From Athripsodes cinereus (lineage: Eukaryota; Arthropoda; Insecta; Trichoptera; Leptoceridae), in NCBI GenBank assembly GCA_947579605.1, contig OX388321.1, positions 12,055,427 through 12,119,426 on the forward strand: a stretch of 64,000 bases of DNA, read 5' to 3'. The notes beneath the pieces were generated by a model. That model ran no database searches, had not been told where the DNA came from, and worked only from the letters and a program-made list of their open reading frames with translations. This document shows positions 12,695 through 25,530 of this stretch, one piece after another (the stretch's first letter is position 1; each line of letters opens with the position of its first letter). The position numbers and the translations under genes were made by a program.

Positions 12695-13799
12695 ATAAAT
12701 AAATAAAATACAAGAAGTCTGCGATGCAAATAAATACTATTTTTAAGTATGTAAGTAACTTTAAAGTTAAATGTCGTAATTACTATACAATTTATTTTGT
12801 CTCGCGCATCCATCATAATATTAATCAATCCTTTATGAAGAACGTTTCAAGTCTAAAAACTATTAGCGGTTGCCCATAGTATCTACCTTCAAATTATTTT
12901 TAACTGCCTAGTACGTTACGCACGACTCACACAATCATCACACAACCAATACAAATAAAAACATACTCATATAGGTACATTATGCACCCAAACGTTCTTT
13001 GAGATGCTTGCTTATTTTGTCCTTAAGATTGCACACATGCAACCAAACATACCCAATAATACACATATATGGCGCGTCATTGCCTACTACGTATTCACAC
13101 TAAAATTTAAGTGTGTGTTAGTGAGAACAGACGCAACGTATAAAGCAATAACTTACTATTCCATTAATTTAGCTATCACGGTAAATTATTGGATTTTATT
13201 AAAAAAAGTCAAAATAACGTATCGATTGTACACGCACTTCAATACAAATAGTACGCGCTTTTGATAAAAACTCTAAAACTTACAAAAATTGTATATTTGC
13301 TGCGTATATTTTTGTGAATTGTTCTCTTTGCAACGAAATGTTTGGCGACAAATTCAAACTAGTTTTTGATGATTTCAATATTTTCTTCATAGATTCTATG
13401 GGCATGCTGTGCTTTTTTGCATGTATGGCAGGCACGCGACTGCTAGGTATCTATCTTTATTACCACCGCCGCATACAAATGCATGTCGCATTCAGTATTC
13501 AAAAAGTTCATGTATCTTATAGAATTACTTAATTTATGTTTTTGAAATGTAAGCATTATAATGAAACAACGCAATCTAAAAAGCGGTTTATATTTAGCGG
13601 GCCTACTTTAGCGGGTCAATTTTCTAACACAGGATTAATGAAATAATAATAAATGTAGGTAGGTGGGTTATAATATCGTCACGCGGTGGTGGGTAATAAA
13701 GGCCAATTAGTTTATATTCAATCATAATGGCCCGTGACGGTAGCGGGCAGACCATCTCGTTGGGCGAATCAACATTTGTACATACAAATATCTAACGAT

Positions 13800-13820
13800 A
13801 ATATATATATATATATATAA
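13800..13820. repeat. (TA)n microsatellite
   Basis: About nine uninterrupted TA units. Confidence 0.9.
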
Positions 13821-14037
13821 ATAAACTGTAACATCATACTGACAAGTAGACAACTAGCTCATATTATATATTATCATAGACAATGGATAGAAGCAATGCG
13901 TTCATTGATTGTATTGTATATAATCTAAAGTGTCTCCTTATTTGTTGCAAGCATGATATTATTGTATGTGTTATGGACAATCTGGCCCGCAGGTTTGTAT
14001 GTTAAAAATATCATTTCAAAAACTTATACAAGTACTG

Positions 14038-14245
14038 CAGGGTTACTCTTGACAAAATCTAAACACGATCTTAATCTTAATCATACGACGCGCGAAGTGA
14101 CTATTGGGCAAAAATACGAGCATACCAATTGCGCGGTAGCGGTAGCGGTAGCACGGTGTTTTTTACCATAGTCCCTTCGTGCGTCGTATGATCAAGATCA
14201 AGACTAGATTAAGATCGTATTTAGATTGTGTCAAAAGTAGCCCTG
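14038..14245. mobile_element. Foldback MITE with about 80-bp terminal inverted repeats
   Basis: Left end CAGGGTTACTCTTGAC; the right end read in reverse is CAGGGCTACTTTTGAC, and pairing continues through CGATCTTAATC and CATACGACGC. The loop carries GCGGTAGCGGTAGCGGTAGC. No ORF. Only a 3-bp CTG is shared by the flanks, so the superfamily cannot be set. Confidence 0.85.
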
Positions 14246-14849
14246 CTGTTTAGTGTGTAGAATAAGAATGTTGAAATATTGTCTGGTTCGAAACAATGAT
14301 AGAAATTAATAGGAAAATTATTATTGTAATTTTTTTTAACACAATTATATGCTCCGTGCGCATGCTTGCAAAACTATCACATCTTTTCATAATTTATACC
14401 ATATGACTCTGTTTTCTGATTTTCCATATAAAAACCTAGTTCAATTACCCCGTTTTTCGTATAGAAAAGGGTTATGTAAACTTGTGAATAAGTACACAAA
14501 GAAGTGACCACCCGAGAAGGAACAAGTCGCGGTTTTATGCGATCAATCGTAAACATTTTATAGAAGAATAATGAGTTCATCAAAAAATATAAATAATTTA
14601 CTATTTTATGTAAATCTAATTAAAATAAACAATTAATCTGTAACGATACATGAATAAAATATATTATGACACACAATAATTAAATAAACATTGCGATAAG
14701 GATAATATAAAGGTTATTTTATACTATCTATCTTATTCATTTAGTATACAAGTGCTGAGATTGTAAATAAGAAGCAAAACTGACCATCATTAATCACAAA
14801 TATAATTCAGTTAATCTTTAATCCATTTAATATGTCATATTTCGATTAT

Positions 14850-15036
14850 TCTGTAAAAGGCAGACATCACATTTTAAGACATTTAACATCTTCAGTTCAA
14901 CGACGAGATATGCCTCCAATCTTGAACGTTTAAACTTTTATTGGCAGATTTATGAAGATTTATTCAGAAGATAACTTGCATTTTTATTACATGCAGCTAG
15001 TTCACTTGTGGGAGATATCGTGATGACATGGATGGT
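14850..15036 (+). mobile_element. Family A retroposon, plus-strand copy
   Basis: TGTAAAAGGCAGACATCACA, ACATCTTCAGTTCAACGACG, TTACATGCAGCTAG and CACTTGTGGGAGATATCGTG occur in family A order. The 5' end is missing. Confidence 0.7.
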
Positions 15037-15251
15037 TTAACTTCATTATTGGTTATGTCGTTATTTTTTGTGAATGTAAGAGTTTATTATTACATCTATT
15101 TCCAGGAGCTAAAAATAAAAATGGTGCGAAAATATCGGGATAAAACACAAAAAAGGTATTTTGTCAGCTTTTAAAGGAAATAGCATTATATGATAGCTAT
15201 CTACTCTAAATATCACGAAAACATGCATACTCAACATCACATAACATACAT

Positions 15252-15482
15252 AGACAATTCACACAGGTCGAGCTAGTCCCAAACTAAGATGAATCTTGTA
15301 TTATGGGTACTAACACGACGATACACACATATATAATGCACTACACACATATATGTACATGTAACACCCAGACCCAGGACAATTTGAAAAAGGTCATTCC
15401 TCACTTTGCCCAGGCCGGGAATCGAACCCGGGACCTCGTGACTCAAAGGCAAGAGCGTTACCTCCACGCCACACCGGCCGAC
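15252..15482 (-). mobile_element. tRNA-derived SINE, second family
   Basis: Minus orientation: a tRNA-like head starting GGCCGGTGTGGCGTGGAGG with an A box, and a perfect B box GGTTCGATTCC inside CCCGGGTTCGATTCCCGGCC (about 72 nt in all). A body with TGTGTG/ATAT repeats follows, then a 3' part containing CTTAGTTTGGGACTAGC and ACACAGG..GTGTGAATTGTC. I believe similar 3' parts occur in other insect SINEs; a repeat-library search would test this. Confidence 0.8.
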
Positions 15483-16180
15483 AAACCGCCACACTCAATT
15501 AAACGAAAGCTATTTTTTTAAAGGAAGAAGATACACTTAAGAAAATGATTAATTTAAATAACAATTTGAACAGCAGAAAGTTTATCTATATAAAAAAGGG
15601 ATATACGTTGATTAAGAGATATCGGCATGATTTATGAGAAATTGTATGAATTTGAAGAAAACAAAAGAAGCATGTAAGAAAAGATCAATCTGGTGTTGCC
15701 TTCTCTCTGTCTGCTCCACTTGAAACACGGAATAAATAGATGGATAGATTTGTTAACTCGATACTCCGTCAATCATTAATGCTTTACTCTGATAACAATT
15801 TATATATTTATTTATTAACAATGATTTCATTTAAACGCTTGGTAAACTTATACTGACCTCAGATAGACGCAGTATTTACTAGAGTGATAAAACCTGGAGA
15901 ACGTTTTATTATAATGCCATTAAGTAATTTTGAGATTTTATTTAACAGACGTTAAAAAATGACAAGTAGCAATAGCATGGCTTAGTAAACCTTTTAAAAC
16001 TGTGCTTATAAAAATAATGTATCCAGCTATAAATATACTTACTTCATTACTTGGATAGTATAATTTTGAAAAAATTGAAATAGTTTCAACTTGCTACGTA
16101 TAATAATATATGTTACATACATAACGTGATAGATAACGAGCTTACTGCTCACACGAGAATTTCAATCAATATTCGACTGC

Positions 16181-16296
16181 GACTTGACTAAACCGCAAAT
16201 ATGGTTAAGTTGGTAGCCCTTCTAGTTTTTTTATCGTGACTTGACTAAGCCGCAAATATGGTTAAGTTGGTAGCCCTACTAGTTGTTTTATCGTGA
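16181..16296. repeat. Tandem duplication, two 57-bp units
   Basis: ACTTGACTAA(A/G)CCGCAAAT, ATGGTTAAGTTGGTAGCCCT and TTTATCGTGA repeat at an exact 57-bp offset with three or four differences. Confidence 0.9.
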
Positions 16297-16508
16297 TTTT
16301 GTCTATGCATTAACCTCACATCTGTCATGTTGACGGGAACGCGCGCCATTTTTCGTGTTTTTGTTTTGATTCCGTGAACGCTCTTGGTTTTTTTCGTTAC
16401 CGACGAAACAGGGTCAGTAACGAAAAAATCCAAATAGAAGAGCAAATGAAACAATCTTTGCAACAACAAACAAAAAGCGTAATGATGGCGCGAACATATG
16501 ACATTAAT

Positions 16509-16580
16509 GTCAGTTTGTTATTATTATTATTATTATTTGGATGATTTGTAAAGCGCCGTTTTGTGAAAAAAAATCCACCT
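16509..16580 (-). mobile_element. LINE 3'-end fragment related to 2013-2239
   Basis: Minus orientation: GGCGCCCTTGAG-like, ACGGCGCTTTAC and AATCATCCAAATAATAATAA match the 3' UTR and tail of the 2013-2239 LINE; the tail is (AAT)n. Confidence 0.6.
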
Positions 16581-16759
16581 CAAGGGCGCTCTTTGCTAAC
16601 TAAGGTTGTGCCTGGCCCTTGTTCTTATTGTAACTAGTGGCGCCTCCTAGTGATTAAAAAAATTAACTGAGTTTAAGCGAGCTTAACGTTGTTGAGGACA
16701 CCCCAGGGTATTCCTTAACTTAAGGAGTAGGTTAATCCGCAAATTCGTCTTGAGGAGAC

Positions 16760-16898
16760 ATTGTAATGTGTTAGTTGGAAGATATCGCGCTTCTGCGATA
16801 AACTCGCCCATTGCACATTTTTTTTTGTATAGTTAAATTGAATATTTTCATATGTTGTTTTTTGTGCAATAAAGTTTTTTATTATTATTATTATTGTA
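16760..16898 (+). mobile_element. LINE/SINE 3' tail with conserved hairpin
   Basis: TTAGTTGGAAGATATCGCGC, TTCTGCGATAAACTCGCCC, then TTTTGTGCAATAAAG and an (ATT)n tail. The same order occurs, inverted, at 55053-55195. ATATCGC/GCGATA form a small stem. Confidence 0.75.
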
Positions 16899-17627
16899 AT
16901 TCGCGTAATTTTGGTAAGCGAAGCTTTATGTGATCCTTAAGGCTAAGGAGGATCTTAAGCCTGCATTGTAATTTTGGAGCTTAGTATCTTCCGCTCTTGA
17001 GCCATGGTTAAATGCCAAGACTCGTAGGTATATAGAATATAAAATCTCTACCAGCCTTTTTAGAGTATAGACTTCCGAAAAAATAGATTTCCAAACCTTT
17101 TGATCCTGGTGAGTAGAATTCCAATTGTCTTAATCAGGTAGCTCTTCTAGATCATGGTCGATCTTATCTAATAATCTTTCCTTTGGTCTGCCTAACGATT
17201 TTCAATCCTTGGGTATACCTTGCAATTTGCAATAGGGATTCAGTTGACCTTTAATCTCCGAATAATTGATTAAGACAAAGAACATTACTGATTTTATAAC
17301 ACTTTGAAGAAAACTTGAATAATCATTGGATTCAGTAAGTCTACTATCTCACTAATAGGAGATGTCGTAATGGTAAAGAAAAATACAAACATAATATAGA
17401 TAAATGCTTTCTATTTAAAACTAACTATTCTCATAAATTTAACTATTGGATTTTATCTCAAGATATTACCAAAAAATAGTCAACGCCTTAGAGGTCATTA
17501 ATTAATACAAGATCATTTATTAAACCTAAGATGTAATTTATAAGATTTATTATAGTAAATCAACAAAATAATAATAAATATATATTACCTAATAAGACAT
17601 CACAAATTCTACGAAATTCTATTTATA

Positions 17628-17765
17628 CCATAACGGCATCTTCCCCAATCCAAGATAACTGCTGACTAACTGCAGTTCCCATCCTAAATATTTTCTCGGT
17701 TCGGAGAGGACAACTTGGATAGCTATTGGCTACCCCACGTATAGAAGTTATTGTGATGGTATAGA
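17628..17765. mobile_element. Two family A 3' ends joined head to head
   Basis: TACCATAACGGCATCTTCC at the left is a minus-oriented family A 3' end. From about 17680 a plus-oriented copy (GTTCCCATCCTAAAT, GGAGAGGACAACTTG, GGCTACCCC, TTGTGATGGTATAGATG) runs outward. The two tails point away from each other. Confidence 0.6.
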
Positions 17766-18591
17766 TGTATTAATAGATTAAAACTAAGACAAGAGGAAAT
17801 TGCGAGTATAAAGTTATGTAAGAATAATTATACGAAATAAATAATAAGCAAAGTATGTAACAAAACGATTATTATAAAGTGGAATAAACGGCACGCACAA
17901 TGCGCTTGAAAGTGAAAAAAGAACTAGGCGAAAAATTATCATTAACCAAGTCAGTGGATGACTTTTCCATTCATCAGTAGTAAGTAGGTATATAGTATAT
18001 CGTGTGAAGAATTATGTATAATAAACACAGGTAATGAAGATGCAGAGAGGAATAAACAACAAACACAACCGCAGTATGTGAATACTCTATGTCTATACTG
18101 TAGTAAGTAGAGTAGAGAGACGCTTGGTGGAGCGCTTTAATAACCCAGGAGATATCCGGTGCGGAAGTTTACCACTATTTTATGAATATCTGGGTTAATT
18201 GACCACTTGCATTGAGCTGCCTACCGTACTACTAAAAAAAATACTATACACGTTGATACAATACATATTACATTACAACTAATATTTTGTTAATTATTTT
18301 AACTAAAAGATTCCCAAGCCGTTGTCACAAAAAACAAAATGCAGAGAGAAATATGTATAAAGAAGTGGATGCAACAAACCCAGAACAAAAGGATGTGGAA
18401 AATCATAGAGGGAAGGGGCTATGATAAAGAACGGACCCAAAATACCTGAAGAAGATGATAAAATAAGACAAGTAGGTATTGAATTAATTAAACGGTTACT
18501 GGAATAAATATCTAATCCACTATCCTTATCATTACAAGAACTATGATTTTCTAATTATTAAGCATAATTGTAGTCCTGAGTCTACTGGTAT

Positions 18592-18632
18592 CATTCATTT
18601 CATTTCATTTCATTCATTCATTCATTCATTCA
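18592..18632. repeat. ATTC/ATTTC microsatellite
   Basis: Alternating CATTT and CATT units in tandem. Confidence 0.85.
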
Positions 18633-19603
18633 TGTAAATTTTACACATGAAACTATCATACAAGGCTTATAAAAGACAACTTCACCTTATTTGGAAGTTC
18701 CCTGGACGAGACTCGCGAAAAGAATGGATTGTGGATTCAAGTCCTGTCCAGTGCACTACCAAATAAGATGACGTTGGCTTTTCTAAGCCTAATGTCATTG
18801 TTTTTATGATAAATTTAAATATTAATTTTGTATCGTGCAAACACTACAGTCCTTATTTGTTCGTTTGCTTACAATAAAGTAAATTTTATTTAGTATAATA
18901 AAATTAAACTCATACCATATAAATGAATCACATCGAACAATCGAAAGGTCGGGTGCACAGTGAAAAAACGTAGAGAGTTTTTTTTTTATTATTATTAACG
19001 ACTAACCTATCAATTGTTTCCACGATACATTAATACAATATTCATGAAGAACGTGAGTACATAGTAATAGTTATTAATGTATAAAAAAGTATAAACGTAC
19101 GACAAACAAAACAAACCTTGATAAGTTCAATAGCAGTCTCGATGTTGCATAATTTAATATTATTAACCAGTACATAATATCTACAGTCAGTTAACTTTAT
19201 AGTTAAATTATAATACATAGTGTAAACTATGTAACATAGCACTCACTCCAATTGAGTTAGTGGTATCGTTAAAATGACGTGATAACAAGGAAACAGAGCA
19301 GAATCGATAAAAATTATATAGTATTGCCACTATCATAAAGCCGTATTGTCGATCTTCGATATCTTAACAATTGAATGAATTAAAAAGTCTGACGTTTTTG
19401 TCTATGATCTAAATTTTTCAATCTTTGAATACTATATTGCGTTTCAGTAAATTTTAACATTCCATCATCCAATCTGATTCAAAATTTGTAGCAAGTCAAA
19501 ACGTTTTTTTACTGTTTAAGCAATCCATTATCGAATTTGTGTATTTCTTGTTTACTATCAGTATTTACCTCTTCAAAACTATCCTATTTCGCATGCAGTC
19601 CAA

Positions 19604-19640
19604 TCGCTGGCTACCCCATGTGTGGGAAACGTTCTATGTT
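19604..19640 (+). mobile_element. Family A 3'-end fragment
   Basis: CGCTGGCTACCCCATGTGTG followed by GGAAACG matches the last part of family A; only about 35 bp is left. Confidence 0.5.
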
Positions 19641-20265
19641 GATATGTACATATGAATGCATTTTGCAAAAAAATATAATATATAAAACATCACATCACGT
19701 GTAACTCGATTAATTACTTTCTTCATCGAACAAGAAATTGTCTCAATCTGTACAACATTCTAATGATCGGTCATTCAAACAATCGATCATTTTCTTTCGA
19801 TACGTAACATCACTATATTAGATATGAACTGTTATTACTCGCAATACATAACATTGATAATATAATAATAAAAATAATAATATTATGCATTGTTATGATC
19901 ACGAAAGTGAAAATAGTATTACGATTATGTGGGTAAGTTCACACGATACTGGCATACTTACCTTCAAATTTATAATTCTTACTAATACCACACTCAAACA
20001 ACATACTTATTATATTTCATCTATTATTAATTTATTAATTAATGATAGACGTTTTATCAGATAATGTTGACTTACACCGTGCGCTATATCCTAAGATTTA
20101 TTTTTCAATGCATCTCTTGTGTATCAAAATGATCAGATCATTTCCACAAAGAGATTGTCTAGGTATAGGATATTTTTCTTACAAAATCCTTTTTCTTTCA
20201 AATCGGTTCATTACTACTGAGGATCGCTAGCTTCACCAGCCCTTTTTCTGTGCCCTGTCCTGTGC

Positions 20266-20538
20266 CTGTAAACCAGGCGTCGGCAACCTATGGCACGCGT
20301 GCCAGGCTTGGCACGCGATGGGGTTCTGAATGGCACTCTACAAAGCAATCAGAGAAATCGCGAAAATAGAATTTTATGTTATTTTTTTAATAAATATGTT
20401 TAAAAGATAAATTTGGTATAAAATTCTTCTCCTCTAGAACCCCATTATATAATTTAGAATTAAGGCGGCACCCTGAATCATATTGGTAGAGTGGCTTGGC
20501 ACACCACAGCTAAAAGGTTGCCGACCCCTGCTGTAAAC
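20266..20538. mobile_element. hAT-type MITE with perfect 8-bp target duplication
   Basis: Element 20274-20530 (257 bp). It starts CAGGCGTCGGCAACCTATGG; the right end in reverse reads CAGGGGTCGGCAACC. CTGTAAAC is present on both sides (20266-20273 and 20531-20538). TIRs starting CAG with an 8-bp duplication are diagnostic of hAT transposons. No ORF. Confidence 0.93.
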
Positions 20539-21265
20539 CCTCCTCATTTTGCTTTATAGAGCCTCCCTAAATGGTCAAGTCATATAGTAGTAAAATTATG
20601 AAATATGATAAACCCAACACATTGGCATTAGCATGAACTTGCTAGCATTATGATCAATACTTGTATTTCATTCATAATAATATTCAGAAAAAAAACACAA
20701 CTTTACAGACAAATCAATAAGTAAGTACCTACCCACATAATATTAACTATGGACTTCTCAGTTTTGTATCAGGCATCCTTAAAAGGAAGAAGAATTCCTT
20801 AACACACTGTACACTTGTCAAGTCTCAGATATGCAGACAGAATATTTGTTTTGATAAATCCATAGATTTTTGTTCGTCATTTTATCTCAAACGTATTTTG
20901 CTAAGTAGACTGTGGGAACTTAAAATAGATAATTTCGGTATTACATAATACAGACAAACAATAATGTATTGGGCGGGGTGGTTATATACATAGTATTTAT
21001 ATAGTCGTTACGTATTAAATTAATAACTGATTTTATTATGTGAAAACAATAGTAAAATACATATAGGTATGAATACAGTACCGTGGCATTAAACTTGATA
21101 ATGAAATTAGTAACAGACAAATTCAAATCATATGCAAAGTGTGTGAACTAAAACAGTAATAATATTCATTATAAACAAATTCCACGTTTGTGATACAAAT
21201 CATACTTTAGTTATACATTTTGAAAATTTGGATGAACCATTAGTTACTAACGTAGAAAAATATCT

Positions 21266-21360
21266 ATCACATCACGAAATCTTCCACAAATGGAGAGGCC
21301 AACGGGTCAACCACTTGTAGTAGACACACAAGCTGTTCTCTACATGCCAACAAAAATATA
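21266..21360 (-). mobile_element. Family A 3'-half fragment
   Basis: ATCACATCACGAAATCTTCC, ACCACTTGTAGTAGACA and AGCTGTTCTCTACATGCCAA match family A with strong decay. Confidence 0.55.
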
Positions 21361-23509
21361 ATAACAATGTTATAATATTCATAAATCAAAATGAGAAACA
21401 TTCCTACCAATTTACCTTTATCCTATATACTTTTGCCTATCTCATTCGTGTGTGTCACTTTCTTACATATTGCTATTTTTATTTTCTATTTTTTTATATT
21501 TCTACATATTATGTATATTTCTACAATCTATACATTTTGTACCTATAAAATGTAACTATAATTTTTATTTTACTCATGCTTTAATTTCTAAAGGTTAGCT
21601 GGATGAGATTTAATCATTTTCACATTAAAATTGTTTTATATTTTGTTTACATAGCCAATAAAGATTATTTAATTATTAGGAGAGCACAAAAAAACGTAAT
21701 TACTGTCTGTATAGATATGAAATATGTATAGGAATTAAATTGATGTATGCGTCACACTAAATGCAACCTTTATGGACATATTGTTGCCAGCCCGTCTCAT
21801 TTGCTGTCTATAAATGAAATATAATAGATTTATACATATCTACATGATAAAGTTATAATATTCAAGCTCCACTGCATACAATAATTAATAAAAATATAAT
21901 ATCATTTAAATATACACACACATTATTAGTGTAATTTTATGAAAATTCCTAATAACTTGAAATGCTTTAAACGCTATTAGTAAGTAGCAGTAACATATTG
22001 GAAAAAACTGTGTGAAATCACAGTTGTTAAAATATGTTATGTGATAACACATTATCAACATAATAATTTATGATATGTAATGTATATGCTTTTATTATTT
22101 ATGTAATCAAGTAAGGACTTAGAGGATTGGCAATATAAACAATTTTTTTTTCTATATGTTTGTGATTAAGATGTTAAATATTGTTTTGTAATATTGTAAC
22201 AATGTAACTCACTTCAAAGCACGAGATTATCTCTTTTTGTTAATTAATTAAGTTAAGTCATTGAAATTTAATGTTTTATTTACATGTACTTGTTAACTAT
22301 GAAAAAAATGTGTAAAAATTGATGAATAAATAAAAAAATAAATAAAAAAAAACTTAATCTCTTTATCAAAATTACAATATATTTCTGACAAAATTACTTT
22401 TAAGTGAATTTGTCTTTGTAAAAAATAACAGCGCCTGCGATTTCAATACTACACAATACAGTAAAACTAACAACCCAGCGAATTGATAAGCACAGAGACG
22501 TACTATATATGTACCTAAAGTCACAGTGAATAACATACAAGTCCACATCATATATAAAATATAATATGAATGCATACATTCAATGATAATAAATTTAAAC
22601 GTATTGTTCACTGCTGTTAAAGAATAAATAATACAACTATTTACATAGACGAACCTTGGATATAAAATAATATTAATTCTTGTATAGCGCTGAAAGCAAT
22701 TGTATTCTGATAAAATGAAAACAATAATAATAATAATAATATTAATAAAATACTCCAAACATTTTTCTTCACCAAGAAACAACAATAAAATCATTACAAT
22801 AAGCTTATCTACATACCTAGTTATATACCTACTTATGTTTATATAGAAGTACCTACTTTATTACGTCCATACTACTTTGAATATTTAAATCAATCAAAAT
22901 ACATACCTACTAGTTAAACAGTCCTTGATCATTAATCTCTTGCAAGAGTTCATTACAATTTCAGGAAACATTATTTATTTAATTTATGAGCGATTTGAAT
23001 TGCTCGCATTGTGACTACGTGCAATTTCTCGTAAATGTGAAAAAAAAAACAAAAGTATAAATAATGTGCAATGACGTAAATTGTCAAGATTTGATTCAAT
23101 ACCACAAATGGTATAAAATAAATAATTCTTGCAGGTGTGAAAGAATATATAAAACAACAAAAACGTATTAGAAACGTGTATACTATGCGATAAAAATAGA
23201 GAATATTTATTAAACTAAACTAATAATTTATTTCTTTTTTTCTCCCTTTTTTTTCTTTTTCACGCTTTCCCATAGTCAGTCCTTCTATTCCGAAGATTTT
23301 TACCAAAAATCAAAATCAAAATAAATCAATAAAAAACGTAAACAAGTAACTATTTCAATGTTGAAAATATAAAGCTTTTCCAACACTATTGCAAATAAAT
23401 AAGTATTTAAAGTATCCATAAAACAATACAAAACAATCTGAAAAGGTAAAAGATATAACAACAATAGATATTTAATAGTAATTATAATATGATTAGTGGA
23501 GATACAAAC

Positions 23510-23552
23510 CTTTTGGCCTGGTAAAAGCTTTCATAATTGCCTTTATTCCCAT
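23510..23552 (-). CDS. Candidate alternative first coding exon (14 codons plus 1 nt)
   Basis: Seen: on the minus strand an ATG at 23552-23550 (G at -3 and +4) is followed by MGIKAIMKAFTRPK and a donor AAAAG|GTTTGT (GT at 23509-23508). It ends in phase 1 with G, so splicing to 6908-7024 gives [15 protein letters not shown] in frame. The first upstream in-frame stop is a TGA with no intervening ATG. An upstream ATG in another frame lies at 23583-23581. A possible acceptor GCTGCAG (AG at 23645-23644) would bound the exon at 23643; otherwise transcription may start nearby. No TATA box is obvious. Inference: a second Pointed isoform start, about 16.5 kb upstream of the shared exon. Confidence 0.45.
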
Positions 23553-25525
23553 TACTACAAGTAGTGCTACTTCGACCGGGCATGCGTCTTGGCTAATTCA
23601 CTCACAGACAATGGGACGAAACAAAAGCACAACTATGCCAAAACTGCAGCACAACGATTCGAAACAAAACCACTCTAGTTTGATAGATTGTCAATATTTC
23701 ACAAAACTTTTTTACTTTCTTTTTTTATTATAATGGTTTTATTATTATTATTTACATTAATGTTCGTATATTACAATTTCTTATCTATTTTTTATTATTT
23801 TAATTATTTTTTATTCTTATGGCTAAATTTATTTACAAATAAATAGTTTAACTAGTTTATTTACAGGTCTTTTATATTTTCAAATAATTTGTTTAATTGG
23901 TCTACGAATATATCACATGTAATTTTATTAACTTTTTTGTCCACATACAAATTTAACACACTTACAAATACAAAAATATTGGAAGTTTATTTATTTATAT
24001 AATTTAATGTCAATATCTTTTATGCAAAATTAACGATTTTGTATTGATTTTCTTCTTAGGATTTATATTTTCAAGACAGTCATCTGAATTCTTCATATTG
24101 TATAGAACAGGTATTACTAAAATAAAATTTGATGATAAACATTTAAGTACTATGCATAAATATCAATTAAAGAAATATCATTTGGTACCCATATATTATA
24201 TGCGTTTTTTTATCACCTAAAATGTAGCATCATAATTAGACAAACTTCTTTCGACAAAAAATTATTATTTTTTCAGGTTGGAATCAATTTAGGGACAGTT
24301 GGGACAAAAAAAGACGATAATAAGAGTAACTTTTTTATATTTCTGAAAGTTTCCAAAAGATTTTTTTTGACTTGAGCTTTGTAGACTGCATGGGCTATTG
24401 AACATGGGTGAGGATCACTGGAGGTAGAGACGGATGGTCTAAAGAACGAAACATGATGGTCCCGATCCTCAGAATTGAGAGACCGATGGAGACGATGACA
24501 TTTATACGGAAATGGTTTGTAATTAGAAAGCTATTATTTTTACCTACAATATTAAAATGTCTGTTTTTACAATTCTATGTATTCAAGCAAAAAAACAGCA
24601 TAATATTATAATAATATTACAATAAGCACTTATCAAACGGGTTACGCTAGTAGAGAATTTAATGAAAGGTAAAATTTTAAAGTCCTAGGGCTTCATATCA
24701 TCCGTCAAAAAAATCCATTTGACCCTGGTTCGTATGAATTCCCACGTATATATTTACGGGTATTTTTTTATTATTAGACAACCATCAACGGTTTCATTCG
24801 TGCGGTTGGCTGCAGTGTATAAATATACCTATAATAAAAGGTAGATTTTCAGTTGGTAATACTAATAATTCGGATACCTTTTCCACTGTTTTTTTACCTA
24901 TATAACTAGGTACTATGCAACTATTCATTTACTTTTGCCCGACACTATATCCGGTGTCTCGACACATTATAATATTATATTACACGAATGTTGCCCGATG
25001 ATGTTGAACATGATAATGATAATAATACTTATAATGCAATTGCCGGCAGCTATTGTTCTCATTATTTCAGACATCAATTATTGTTTTTTAAATATATCTG
25101 AAAAAAATGACAATTACGCTAAAATATATTCATTACTATGTTTAAATAATATTTTCAGCATCGTCAAATGAAAAAAAAATGTTTTAACGTACCTAATATT
25201 TTGATACAATAGCAAACATTCAGTACCTATCGCTATATAATTATATTTTTTAATTTTTCGAATGTTTAGTGATTAACACTGTGGAATTTCATATTTTACA
25301 TACGTTAATAATGTATTTTCTATTTTTTGTGGCACGGAGAAAACATTTTATATTCCTATTCATAATGCACTAGATATTTCTTTGCGTAAATTAATAAAAA
25401 CACTATAATCAATAGCTTCTTCGTTAAAAATATGTTCGACGAATATAAGTTAGCACCCCTTATAACTTTATAGCAAAACTTAAGTATTTGGTTAGATATA
25501 AATACCCATAGTATACTACTACTGT
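23553..25525. other. Upstream flank of the 23.5-kb first exon
   Basis: Transcription of the 23.5-kb isoform may start in 23600-23720, but no TATA box is clear. A moderately GC-rich block near 24395-24500 encodes GRDGWSKERNMMVP-like residues that could be LINE relics; I cannot confirm this. Confidence 0.4.
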
Positions 25526-25530
25526 ACTAT

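Larger units (their letters stand above)
7025..23509 (-). other. Inferred intron between the 23.5-kb first exon and the ERK-site exon
   Basis: GTTTGT at the right end and TTTTTCAG at the left end bound about 16.5 kb on the minus strand with no further coding block I can recognise. Apart from repeats listed separately, 7240-8390, 10240-11490, 11730-12390, 12700-14030, 17770-19600 and 21400-23500 hold only AT-rich sequence, poly(A/T) runs and microsatellites. Confidence 0.5.

Noticed and set aside
15398..15482. tRNA gene on the minus strand
   Set aside because: The head is tRNA-like with both boxes, but it is joined to a SINE body and tail and the acceptor stem does not close cleanly.
22372..22794. 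140-codon minus-strand frame
   Set aside because: Composition is Ile, Tyr and Cys from AT-rich DNA with an (AAT)n run read as poly-Ile. No domain or splice context.
24395..24560. Frame with GRDGWSKERNMMVP as a gene or LINE end
   Set aside because: Some resemblance to LINE C-termini, but key Trp/Arg spacing is absent and no tail or duplication was found.
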